Shown here: positions 9,087 to 18,300 of the stretch, piece by piece
Position numbering within the stretch: position 1 is the first letter of the stretch
Layout: the number at the start of each line of letters is the position of its first letter
Source: Tsuneonella mangrovi
GTDB taxonomy: Bacteria > Pseudomonadota > Alphaproteobacteria > Sphingomonadales > Sphingomonadaceae
Reading direction: 5' to 3'
Assembly (NCBI RefSeq): GCF_002269345.1
Contig: NZ_CP022889.1
Location: forward strand, 2,460,501 to 2,524,500
Length of the DNA stretch: 64,000 bases
Made by a program: the position numbers and the translations under genes
Notes under the pieces: generated by a model
Told to the model about the DNA's origin: nothing
The model's database searches: none
Seen by the model: only the letters and a program-made list of their open reading frames with translations

Positions 9087-10256
9087 ATGCCCGATCTGAG
9101 CCGCATTGGAGAGCGCGAAAAACTGAGGCCAAAGGCGGGGGATGAGCCGCACTGGCAACGCCTGCGCCAAGGGGTCTATCTCGGCTATCGGCCATCGAAG
9201 AAGAAGGCAGGCGGCACATGGTTTGCACGCTTTTATGACGGCGAAACCAATCGCAATTCTCGCAAGCGGCTGGGCGATTATGGCACTCTAACGGGGCACG
9301 ACGTTTTCAAGCAGGCCAAGGCCGACGCGGAAGGCTGGGCCGAGACTGTCGAAAGCGGGGGCGAGCGCGCCTGCGAGATGGTGACGGTCAAGGATGCCTG
9401 CGAAGCCTATCTGGAGCAAAAGCCCGGATCGATTGCCGAAGGGGTCTTTCGCCGCCACGTCTATTCCGATCCAATTTCCAAGGTGAAGCTCGACAAATTG
9501 AGGCGGCACCAATTGAAGGCGTGGCGTAAACGTCTGGAACAGGCACCGGCCATGCTCACACGGAGCAAGAATGGGGAGAAGCGCTGGAAGGAACGAGCCA
9601 AATCGACCGTCAATCGCGACATGGTGCCGCTACGCGCCGCGCTGAGCATGGTCCTAAAGTCCGGTGCGCCAAATACGGATGCGGCATGGCAAGAGGCGCT
9701 TCGCCCTTTCAAAGGAGCTGACAAGCGCCGCGAGCTGTATCTCGACCGGGATGAACGCCGCAAGTTGATCGATGCGACTTGCGAGGAAGCGCGGCCTTTT
9801 GTGAAGGCGCTCTGCCTTTTGCCGCTTCGCCCCGGCGCTCTGGCGGGTTTGACAGTGCGCGACTTCGATAAACGCACCCGCTCGCTCACAATTGGCAAGG
9901 ACAAGAATGGCAATCCGCGCCAGATTTCCTTGCCGCAAGTCATTGCCGATTTCTTTGCCGATCAGGTGAAGGACAAACTGCCAGCCGCGCCGATATTCGC
10001 GCGCGCTGGCGGTGAGGCATGGAACAAAGACGCTTGGAAATACCCGATCAAGGAAGCGGTGAAGGCGGCTGGTCTGCCCGGTGCTGCGTCAGCCTATACG
10101 CTGCGCCATAGCGTTATCACGGATTTGATCCGCGCGCGTCTGCCGATCCTGACTGTGGCGCAGCTATCTGGCACGAGCGTTGCAATGATCGAAAGCCACT
10201 ACGGCCACCTTGTGCGCGATGATGCAGAAGAGGCACTGGCGAGTATCGCCATCTAG
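9087..10256 (+). CDS. Tyrosine-type site-specific integrase of the island
   Basis: 389-residue recombinase expected to integrate and excise the island at tRNA-Val. The N-terminal 100 residues look like an arm-binding domain, then a core-binding helical domain (about 100-205), then the catalytic domain. Catalytic residues visible: Arg248 (PLRPGAL), Lys271, Arg340-His341 (TLRHS) and the nucleophile Tyr372 (SHYGH). The usual first His of the HxxR motif is Tyr337, seen in some integrases. GGAG lies 10 bases before the ATG. It sits immediately inside the left attachment site and reads into the island. Confidence 0.93.
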   Translation: MPDLSRIGEREKLRPKAGDEPHWQRLRQGVYLGYRPSKKKAGGTWFARFYDGETNRNSRKRLGDYGTLTGHDVFKQAKADAEGWAETVESGGERACEMVTVKDACEAYLEQKPGSIAEGVFRRHVYSDPISKVKLDKLRRHQLKAWRKRLEQAPAMLTRSKNGEKRWKERAKSTVNRDMVPLRAALSMVLKSGAPNTDAAWQEALRPFKGADKRRELYLDRDERRKLIDATCEEARPFVKALCLLPLRPGALAGLTVRDFDKRTRSLTIGKDKNGNPRQISLPQVIADFFADQVKDKLPAAPIFARAGGEAWNKDAWKYPIKEAVKAAGLPGAASAYTLRHSVITDLIRARLPILTVAQLSGTSVAMIESHYGHLVRDDAEEALASIAI

Positions 10257-10405
10257 CAGTGGAATACTTTTTCTCCAGTCAAGCAATGAGCTTGAACGCC
10301 TTCAGAATTTTTCCATAGTCTCTGCACGGGGATAGGCAGGCCAGCCGAAAAGCGCGTTTCCCGCGTGCTTCCCCAATTCAATCTGGGAACCGCGAGGGAA
10401 GCGGG

Positions 10406-11641
10406 TTGAGCGAAGACGAGCCAAATCGAAATCCGTTATTGATCCCGCGCGAAGGCTCTCTGGCGACCGTGCAGAAAACGCTTTTGCGTTTTCGCGAGCA
10501 TCTAATTGAGAACGACATTCAAGCTGGGGAGCCACCGCTCCAGCACAGAGATCAAGACCTTCCGGGGCGAGACTGGCTGCCCGAACCTGAATGGATGAGC
10601 GGCTGGACAGCGTTCGAGATTTTCCAGTTGCAGGAAGAGCCATATGAGTGGCCACCTGCACTGGCTAGGCTTTGCAAAGTAATCTCGGATTACGCAGACG
10701 AAAGCGAGACTGGGCCGAATTTCGCTTTGGCGACACTGCCGCCTAGCCATCCACTGCTTGAGGATTTCCCCACAGGAACACGCGTATGGTTTCGCGCGCT
10801 CTATGAGTTGCTCGTCGTCAAGAATGGCGAAGAGATCGAAGGTTGGGAGAACCTAGTCACCGAGATTTACGAGTGGGTTGGTCCTTGGGACAATCTTCGA
10901 CTTCGCGCCCGAGATGCACTCGAAGAGGCGCTCAGCCATCGTTGGAGCGTTGAGAGGTTTTCGTTACCCGAGACCAAGCAAAACCCCGTTTGGACCTTTC
11001 CAATGGCGCTCACATGGATTGCGACAAGGGACTTTCGTGCGATGGCTAGAATGCCTCTCTTCTGCCAACCAATGAATGATGCTGAAGAAGCAGTGGCAGA
11101 AGGAGGGGTGTGGCAATACGCTACGAAGTCACTTGGATGGTTGCATACCGAGATTTCGTTTGTGCACTGCAAGTGTGGCGCGCTTTCTGATTATCGATTT
11201 GAGTCTTGGCGGCATTGCACCTGCATTTCGGTCGCATGGGAGGAACTTGTCCGTCACATGGGCGGGCTGGGGAGCCACATCCCGGAACTGGTGTTCAATC
11301 TTCAAGAGGGTTGGATTTCGATGACTTGGCCAGATGAGGCGGATGACATTCGCTTTCTTCGCAGTGAGATCATGGAGAAGTGGCCAGCCGTTACGCCGCC
11401 ATCAGAGGCATTGCCAACTGCGCAGCCATCCATTGCTTCCGTCGAGCGCGAGTGTGAGAGGTGGCTTTTGGAAGAGTTTGCCAATGATCCTAAAAAGAAG
11501 CGATCAAAGAGCGACTTTAGAAGCGCTGCGATGGCAAGATTTGGCTCCGGCCTTTCAGAGCGTGGCTTCAACCAAAGAGTTTGGCCAAAACTGGCTCAAA
11601 AGCATGGGCGCGATAGCGCTGGTGCGAAGCGCAAATCATGA
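10406..11641 (+). CDS. Unknown island protein with Cys/His cluster
   Basis: 411 residues, not recognised. The start is a TTG at 10406, supported by GAGGGA about seven bases upstream. The protein is soluble and rich in Trp and acidic residues. Around residues 250-275 a CKCG...HCTC cluster could bind zinc. The last 60 residues (from about VERECERWL) look like a separate Lys/Arg-rich helical domain that could bind DNA. Base composition is clearly lower in G+C than the core genome, which fits recent transfer. It stands alone between the integrase and the excisionase-like gene. No function is proposed; a cargo or defence role would be only a guess from location. Confidence 0.6.
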   Translation: MSEDEPNRNPLLIPREGSLATVQKTLLRFREHLIENDIQAGEPPLQHRDQDLPGRDWLPEPEWMSGWTAFEIFQLQEEPYEWPPALARLCKVISDYADESETGPNFALATLPPSHPLLEDFPTGTRVWFRALYELLVVKNGEEIEGWENLVTEIYEWVGPWDNLRLRARDALEEALSHRWSVERFSLPETKQNPVWTFPMALTWIATRDFRAMARMPLFCQPMNDAEEAVAEGGVWQYATKSLGWLHTEISFVHCKCGALSDYRFESWRHCTCISVAWEELVRHMGGLGSHIPELVFNLQEGWISMTWPDEADDIRFLRSEIMEKWPAVTPPSEALPTAQPSIASVERECERWLLEEFANDPKKKRSKSDFRSAAMARFGSGLSERGFNQRVWPKLAQKHGRDSAGAKRKS

Positions 11642-11750
11642 CGGCGAATTGAATCGCTGATTTTTTTGCGACCGCTATTCGTTCGATTCTTTCGGACCGA
11701 TGTTTCCTGCATCCGCTGGCATTCGCTGGCACTTTGCAGGGAAATATCCG

Positions 11751-11918
11751 ATGGAAAAGCTTCTCGTTTCGATCCTTAATGCTGCCGATGCGCTGAGTGT
11801 GGGGCGCACCACCGTTTACGAGCTTATGCGCACCGGCCAGCTCGACACCCGGAAGATGGGGCGGCGGCGGCTGATCACGGCGGAGTCGCTCCGGCGGCTG
11901 GTCGAAAAGCAGGACTGA
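11751..11918 (+). CDS. Small excisionase-family HTH protein
   Basis: 55 residues from an ATG at 11751 with AGGGA nine bases upstream; a longer reading from 11700 has no support. The sequence SILNAADALSVGRTTVYELM followed by a GRRRLI wing and a short helix is the MerR-like winged helix of excisionases and recombination directionality factors, which bend attachment-site DNA and steer integrases toward excision. Position 12 bases before the next HTH gene suggests an operon with it. It could instead be a plain transcription regulator. Confidence 0.75.
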   Translation: MEKLLVSILNAADALSVGRTTVYELMRTGQLDTRKMGRRRLITAESLRRLVEKQD

Positions 11919-11929
11919 CGGGCGAAGCG

Positions 11930-12403
11930 ATGGGCCGGATCAATCCGCGCCTTGCCAAGCTGCACCGGTCTTTCAGCGTCTTCGAGCTGGCCGATCTGCT
12001 GGGGGTGCATCGCAACACGGTGCGCCAATGGATCAGGGAAGGCCTGCCCGTGCTCGACGGGGCGAAACCCATCCTGATCATTGGCAGCGAATTTCAGGCG
12101 TGGTGGGCGAAGCGCACAAACGCCAGGAAGCGCCCGTGCCAGCCGGGGCAGATGTATTGCTTCAAATGCCGGGAGCCGAAAGCAGCTGCGCTGGGCATGG
12201 TCGAATACACCCCTGCCAATACCGTCACGGGCAACCTGAAAGCCCTATGCGAGACGTGCGGCACCCTGATGCACCAGAATGCCCGGCAGGCCGATATTGC
12301 CGCCAGAATGCCCGGACTGGCCGTGCAAATCACGCAGGCACCTTCAAGCATAGATGCGCGGGCGCATCCTTCCCCAAACTGTGACAATCCGAAGGGAGCT
12401 TGA
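11930..12403 (+). CDS. HTH and zinc-ribbon protein paired with the second recombinase
   Basis: 157 residues. The first 65 form a winged-helix DNA-binding domain (VFELADLLGVHRNTVRQWIR). A treble of Cys residues follows: CFKCRE near residue 80 and CETCG near 107, spaced as a zinc ribbon, then a short disordered tail. It stops four bases before the recombinase gene, whose Shine-Dalgarno AAGGGAG lies inside this gene. The tight pairing suggests an accessory DNA-binding protein for that recombinase; this role is inferred from context. Confidence 0.7.
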   Translation: MGRINPRLAKLHRSFSVFELADLLGVHRNTVRQWIREGLPVLDGAKPILIIGSEFQAWWAKRTNARKRPCQPGQMYCFKCREPKAAALGMVEYTPANTVTGNLKALCETCGTLMHQNARQADIAARMPGLAVQITQAPSSIDARAHPSPNCDNPKGA

Positions 12404-12406
12404 ACA

Positions 12407-13513
12407 ATGGCAAGACACAATGCTGCGAACACCCGGATCAAGCGGGAATACTTCCACTATCTGAAGGAAGCGCGGCGGCGCGATGATGCATCGATCGATC
12501 CCATCGCAAAGGCGCTTGCCCGCTTCGAAGAGGCGACAGGGTATAAGGACTTCAGGAAGTTCCACCGGGAGCAGGGCGTTGCCTTCAAGCGGCGGCTTGA
12601 CACTGAAAAGAACGTGCGCACCGGCAAGCCCCTGTCTCGCGCGACGGTTCACTCGACCCTTTCGGCTTTGCGCGAATTCTTCATCTGGCTCGCAGGCCAG
12701 CCGGGTTACAAGAGCAAGATTGCCTATGCCGACGCGGACTATTTCAACCTTTCCGACAAGGACGTGAGGATTGCCAAGGCGACTCGCGAAAAGCCGGTGC
12801 CAACGATAGAACAGGTGCATCACGTGCTGGCGACCATGCCAGCCGGGACGGATATTGAGCTGCGCAACCGGGCGCTTATGGCGCTGGCGCTGCTTACCGG
12901 CGCGCGCGCGGCCGCCTTGGCGACCCTGAAGTTCAAACATATCGAACTGGAGCAGGGCTGCATCCATCAGGACGCGCGTGACGTGCGCACGAAGGCCAGC
13001 AAGACCTTCACCACGTGGTTTTACCCCGTGGGCGGCGATGCGCTGCAAATCGTGACTGACTGGTGCGAACACCTGCACACCCGGCTGCATTGGGGCAAAG
13101 ATGATCCGTTGTTTCCTAAGACCCTGGTGGGACTGGGCGAGCAACGCGGCTTTCAGGCCATCGGCCTCGCCCGCGAACACTGGAGCGGCACCGGGCCGAT
13201 CCGCGCAATTTACCGGGACGCCTTCGCGGCGGCAGGCCTACCCTACTTTAACCCGCACTGTTTCCGCGACGCGCTGGTGCAGCTTGGCGAGCGACTTTGC
13301 ACGACACCAGAGCAATTTAAGGCATGGTCGCAGAATATCGGGCACGAGAGGGTGCTCACGACCCTAACGAGCTATGGCAAGGTGCCAGCCGCGCGGCAGG
13401 CGGAATTGATAAGTGGGCTGGGACAAGCGCAATCCGGACCGGCTTTCGATCCCGCGCTAATCGCCCAATTGATGGCGGCCTTACAGAAGGTGAACGGAGG
13501 CAGTCTGGCCTAA
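12407..13513 (+). CDS. Second tyrosine recombinase
   Basis: 368 residues with an N-terminal SAM-like core-binding domain (to about 125) and a catalytic domain with all key residues: Arg167 (LTGARAA), Lys199, His284-x-x-Arg287 (HCFRD), His313 (IGHER) and Tyr323 (TSYGK). It is not closely similar to the island integrase at 9087 in the parts I compared, so it is not a simple duplicate. It may resolve dimers, move a nested element, or act together with the first integrase. It forms a unit with the HTH/zinc-ribbon gene before it. Confidence 0.9.
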   Translation: MARHNAANTRIKREYFHYLKEARRRDDASIDPIAKALARFEEATGYKDFRKFHREQGVAFKRRLDTEKNVRTGKPLSRATVHSTLSALREFFIWLAGQPGYKSKIAYADADYFNLSDKDVRIAKATREKPVPTIEQVHHVLATMPAGTDIELRNRALMALALLTGARAAALATLKFKHIELEQGCIHQDARDVRTKASKTFTTWFYPVGGDALQIVTDWCEHLHTRLHWGKDDPLFPKTLVGLGEQRGFQAIGLAREHWSGTGPIRAIYRDAFAAAGLPYFNPHCFRDALVQLGERLCTTPEQFKAWSQNIGHERVLTTLTSYGKVPAARQAELISGLGQAQSGPAFDPALIAQLMAALQKVNGGSLA

Positions 13514-13522
13514 TCTGCCAAT

Positions 13523-14302
13523 TCAAAGCAAACCGATCAAATGTTCGGCCCAATGCGCAAGCGTCGAACCTGCTTCTGTCAATTCGCTCCAGAATTTTTC
13601 AGGGTCCTTGGCTATTGCCTCGCCCATAACCTTCCCAGCTCCCCCGATAGCGCCGAGAGCAAGCGCGCCCAGACCGGCTTTGATCCAGCCACGGATTTTG
13701 TCTGCCAGCCGCTTAAATGCGCTTTCGGCCTTTTGGATTACTTCCGCGTCCGCAGCATTAGCCCTGTCCGGCTTAGCCAACTCACCCCGAACTTCGGCGA
13801 CGCTTGCTTCTGCTGCGACTAGGTCTTCATCATCAGGATCAAGCCGAAACTCATCGGGCGGGCCGTTGTGCCCCATTTGAGGAGCGCGATCCCGCCAGTA
13901 GGCGATGTGCTGTTCTATCCGGTCCAGTTGCTCCCCAAGGGCTTCCAGCCTTTCCTCTAGCGATGGGTGTGGGGCGTCATCATCGGGCAGGTCATCCGGC
14001 TGGATTCGAATCCCAGCCGGTGCCCAATCAAACAGCCCGTCAGACTGAATTTCATCTACCGCCCGCTCAATCAGCTCTTCACTCGCATCTGGGAACGCAT
14101 CCCAAAGCTCTACTTGCGCGTCATAAGGCCCGCCCCAAATGTAAATGTAGCCGCCCTCTGCACTTTCGTATGGCGTCTCCATAGCCGGGTCTTCGAAGTT
14201 GGCGAGAAACCATTCGACCATGGCTTCAACTGCCCCGTCTGCATCTTCCCAGTCGATCTCTGACGGTTCTGACGTGGGTTTCAGCTCAAGACCGGAACTC
14301 AT
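13523..14302 (-). CDS. Unknown acidic protein with GHNGPP motif and hydrophobic C-terminal segment
   Basis: 259 residues from an ATG at 14302 (AAGGA 12 bases upstream; a TTG at 14314 has no spacing). The N-terminal half is strongly acidic; a central coiled-coil-like stretch (EERLEALGEQLDRIEQHIAY) leads to the short motif MGHNGPPDE, which I recall from many alphaproteobacterial hypothetical proteins. A further acidic helix region is followed by a Gly/Ala-rich hydrophobic segment (GLGALALGAIGGAGKVMGEA) near residue 215 that could insert in a membrane. Divergent from the nuclease gene at 14467 across a 164-bp region, so it may be co-regulated with the restriction module. Function unknown. Confidence 0.6.
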   Translation of the reverse strand: MSSGLELKPTSEPSEIDWEDADGAVEAMVEWFLANFEDPAMETPYESAEGGYIYIWGGPYDAQVELWDAFPDASEELIERAVDEIQSDGLFDWAPAGIRIQPDDLPDDDAPHPSLEERLEALGEQLDRIEQHIAYWRDRAPQMGHNGPPDEFRLDPDDEDLVAAEASVAEVRGELAKPDRANAADAEVIQKAESAFKRLADKIRGWIKAGLGALALGAIGGAGKVMGEAIAKDPEKFWSELTEAGSTLAHWAEHLIGLL

Positions 14303-14358
14303 ATTGGACAGCAATCCTTTTCAAGAGTCGTGCTCTACGTGAAGATGATTGTTTTACA

Positions 14359-14455
14359 TTTCAATCCATAACGCGGTTTCAATCATTGCTCTGATTCCCG
14401 AAAGTCCTTGTTTCCAGCCGCCCACCGGATATGCCCACAGGCTAGGAGATTGAAA
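14359..14455. promoter_or_regulatory. Repeated TTTCAATC words in the divergent control region
   Basis: TTTCAATC occurs at 14359-14366 and 14377-14384 (18 bases apart, same orientation), and as its complement GATTGAAA at 14448-14455, just before the start region of the nuclease gene. Restriction-modification loci often use small repeated operators here. No regulator gene of the classic controller type is adjacent, so the binding protein is unknown. Confidence 0.35.
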
Positions 14456-14466
14456 CGGGGGCGACC

Positions 14467-15255
14467 ATGAAGCTCAATAGGAGCCAGATCCAAGCCAAGG
14501 CGCGAGAAATCCTTGAGGCCGAAACCGGCGGCATTAGATGGGGCGCTCTCATGTCTCGCATTCATGCCGATGCCCCCGAAACACCGCAAAATTCCATACA
14601 TGGCGCGCTCCAGAACCTTTTCGTGATCTCCAATGACATCGTGAAGGTGGCGCGGGGCACCTATCAGCTCGCCAAGTATGTTGCCGCCGAAGATGCGGAT
14701 GCCAGCGCGCAACAAGCGGAAGCGGACGGGGTCAAAGTCTTGGCCGCGATCCCTGGAGCGGATGCGCTCACGGAGCAGGTCTTCTACGACAGCTTCGCGG
14801 AATGGCTGGAAGAGAACGACGAGGCGACACAGGCGGCGGCGCTGGGCGGTTCAAGCCTTGGCGGCAAGTGGGGCACCCCTGACGTCATTGGCGTGCTCAA
14901 GCCCCGCGCGCAGGACATCTTCAAATTCGAACCGCAGATTGTCACCGCCGAAATCAAGGCGGTGCCCAATCAACCTGTGGTCGCCTTTGGACAGGCGGTC
15001 GCTTACAGGCTGTTTTCGCACAAGAGCTATATCGTGGTGCCCAATTCCACGAGCAGCGACGATATGAACCGCCTGAAGTCGCTTTGCAGCATCCACGGGG
15101 TGGGGCTGGTGACCTTCACCTTGAACAAGGATCAGCCGGACTACGCCGTGGTCGTGCTTCCCGTGAATGCCGCGCCCGATATGTTCTACGTCAATAATAT
15201 GCTGGAGCGGCTGAAGGCCAGTGAACCGAAGTTGCTCAACAAGCTCTTCTCCTAG
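14467..15255 (+). CDS. HARE-HTH-like plus PD-(D/E)XK nuclease-fold protein
   Basis: 262 residues. Residues 1-70 form a winged-helix domain of the HARE-HTH kind (WGALMSRIHADAPETPQNSI through GTYQLA). Residues 100-250 carry a PD-(D/E)XK nuclease core: Asp139 in GTPDVIG, Glu162-x-Lys164 in VTAEIKA, and the helix FGQAVAYRLF with a conserved Gln. HARE-HTH domains are known to be fused to or beside restriction enzymes and are suggested to sense modified DNA. It precedes the type IIG-like gene by 141 bases on the same strand, so the two probably act together in restriction of foreign DNA. The domain names are my reading, with no search done. Confidence 0.75.
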   Translation: MKLNRSQIQAKAREILEAETGGIRWGALMSRIHADAPETPQNSIHGALQNLFVISNDIVKVARGTYQLAKYVAAEDADASAQQAEADGVKVLAAIPGADALTEQVFYDSFAEWLEENDEATQAAALGGSSLGGKWGTPDVIGVLKPRAQDIFKFEPQIVTAEIKAVPNQPVVAFGQAVAYRLFSHKSYIVVPNSTSSDDMNRLKSLCSIHGVGLVTFTLNKDQPDYAVVVLPVNAAPDMFYVNNMLERLKASEPKLLNKLFS

Positions 15256-15396
15256 TCCAAGCTCACCTCTTGGCGTTGGGCGGCTGGCGCTGCTATGCCA
15301 GCCTCATGCGACTGACCACGTTGGCGAAGTCTCTGTGTCGGCGATGTTGTTGTATTAGGCGGCTCCTAGGATTTAGCTGCATCAAAAGGGGGCTAG

Positions 15397-18300
15397 GTGG
15401 CGCAGGCAGTTAAGCAAGCAGTAAGCGCATTTGACGAAGCAATTCGAACGATACGCGAAACTAAGAAAGGTCAGGAAGCGGCCATGTACGGCCCGCTCCG
15501 CGACATATTTTGCGATGTTTTGGGTTATCCACGTAGTTCGGTTCACATTGATATTGCCGGAGAGGCCGGAAGGCCGGACGTAACTTGCCGAGCGCCATCC
15601 GGCATCATGGACCGTAATGGCAAATCGCTTGATATCGACTGGATGGTTGTCGAGGCGAAGGACGAACACGACGCATTCTCGACGGCTGGCAAGCGAGAAG
15701 CGATCTTCGCGCAAAAGGCGAAATACATCCGCCCGGACACGGCATGGTTTGTCATGGCCGACCCGAAGGTCATCGTCGCCCGTCCGGCGATGAATTCCAC
15801 CCATGACAGCGCGAACGATATCGTTTTTGCACTGGACTCAGCGGCGGACGAAGCTGGGTTCCGGACCACCTTTGCTCGGTTGTCTTATGGCGTGGCTGGC
15901 GTACCCCAGCGGTTGAAGGCGTTCCGGGAAGGCGACACCAGCCTGATAGCCACTGAAAAGCTGACGATCCCGGACAAGGCCACCAAGAGGCAGGAAAATC
16001 AGGTCACTGTTGCCCGTCGCAACTTCTATGAGACGCTGCGCAGCACCACCGGCCATTTGCAAGAGTCTACCCTTGGAACGCTTCAATCGGTCCTCAGCAT
16101 GGCGACCGATGTTTCCGAGGCGTGGAAGGTGTTTGCGGGAAAATACCCCGATGCCGTGTTTGACCCCTACACGCTGACCGTGACGGCAAGGCCCGACAAC
16201 TATGAGTTGGCGATGACCTATGGCGGTGACGTTGCTCGCCTCAATCGCAAGCTGAAAAGGGCTGGTAGCATCGCCCGGCTGGCGCTTGATGGTCTGCCCG
16301 AATTCAAGGCGCGGGTGAACGCCAAGGAGAACAACGCCAAGGAGGAAAGAAAGGTCTTGGAGATGTTCGCGACCGAAACCGCGAACCTCATCCTTGCCCG
16401 TATTCTGTTGATCCGGTTTTTCGAAGATCATGGATTTTTCGGAGTCAATCGCTTCCTCTGCAACGGCGGCGTGGAGGCGTTCCAGAAGCTGCGGGAGAAG
16501 TTTACCTTCGGATACACGCGCCTGCTGAAAATGGCCTATGAGAAGGCTCAGGCGTTGTATGCGGCGGCATTCGATGAAACGGAGCTGGATTGGGTCTTCG
16601 CCACCAATGACGGCAACCTTTCCAACGCAATCGAATGGGCGATGTATCAGCTATCGCGCTACGATTTCACAACGGTCAAAGGCGACATTCTGACGGGCGT
16701 TTACGACCGCTTCCTTGACCGGGAGCAGCGCAAGAAGTTCGGTGAATATTACACTCCTCCTTCAATCGCCCGCTACATCGTTGACCGGCTGGAACTGAAG
16801 CCGGAAGACCGTTTCATGGACCCGGCCTGCGGGAGCGGCACGTTCCTCATCGAACGCTATCAGCAAGTTGTCGGAGAGGATGCCGATCAGGGCCTTGCTA
16901 CCTATGCCGAAGTTGTCGCCGCGCTGGATCGGCTTGCGGGCAACGACCTCAACACCTTCTCCGCCGTCTTGGCTCAAATCCAAATCCTCTGGCACGTCCT
17001 CAGCTTCAAGGATGACTTGATAGTTGCCGAGGAATTCCCGGATATTGCGATCAGCGACAAGGCGAACAGCATCATTCGTCCCGGCGTCGAATTTGCCCAG
17101 CATGGGCGCTTTGTTGAACTGGATTGTCCCGAATATGGCGGGATCGGCGGCAACCCGCCCTATGTCCGGCCTGAACGCTCCGGGCCGCTGGACGAAGCGA
17201 CAACCCAATATTTCGAAAGCGATCACGACGGTTGGAAGGGCATTTCCGCCGAAGCCAATCTCTATGCTCTTTTCATCTACCGCGCTCTCGATGGCTGGTG
17301 CCGCCGCCCGAACCAGTGGGGGGAAGGGGCCGGACGGCTAGGCTTCGTGGTTCCGCTCGCCTTGTGCGGGACGAAGGAAAACGGCGAATTGCGTCGCTTG
17401 TTCGGTTCAGAAGGTCGGTGGACGATCAAGGAAATTGTCGATTTGGAAGTTATCTGGCGCAACGTGTTTGACGCCGATGTTCTCCCCATCGTCCTGATTG
17501 CCGAGGCCCGTGCGCCCAGGTTGCCGCTTGACCCCAAATTTCTGGACAAGTCGGAACCCCTGCCGGATCGGAAGGCCCTGCGTAACCAAGTCCGCGCCGC
17601 TCGTTTGCAACCGTGGATTGATGCACGTTTGGCGAAGGCCACCCCTGCCAACGCTGCGTCATGGCAAAGCCTGTCAGATAGGAACCGGACGCGGTGGGAA
17701 CCGGATCAGGTCATCATCAAGCTGGCGGATAAAAGCTGCATTGATTTCGGTGATGGCACTAAACGCCCCACCTTCGATCTTGCTGGCATCCCCGGCTCGC
17801 ATCTTGATTATGCCGACCTTTTCACCCCGGATGGTCGCATTGTTACCCGGATCACCCCCGAACGGCGGACGATCATAAACAAGCTGCGGGCCAATCCGCA
17901 GATGTCATCGGCCTTTCAGGAATATTGGTACAAAAAGAAGGGCGAGGGGCGCGGATCAGTCAGCCTTGATGCTCCGAAGCTGAACACAATCATGTGGGAA
18001 AAGCGGTCCATGTGCGGGGGCGGCCTAGCTTTCCGTGGAAAGAAGGCCACTGCAAAGTCCGGCAATGGGGTGGATGTTTACAAGGGCGAAAACATCATTG
18101 CCACGGCGTTGACGGGTTCGCCTCAAGATCAGGATATCGACATTTCCAAAGCCAGCGACATGGGGATTTTCCGACTAGGCAAGATACTTCCCAAACGCTG
18201 TTATGCGGTGGCGCAAATCACAACTTGCCCGAATGCTGTCCCGTTCGATCCGGCCAAGCTCGTTTTCACTAACACAGCGACGATCTTTGGCCCGCGCGAC

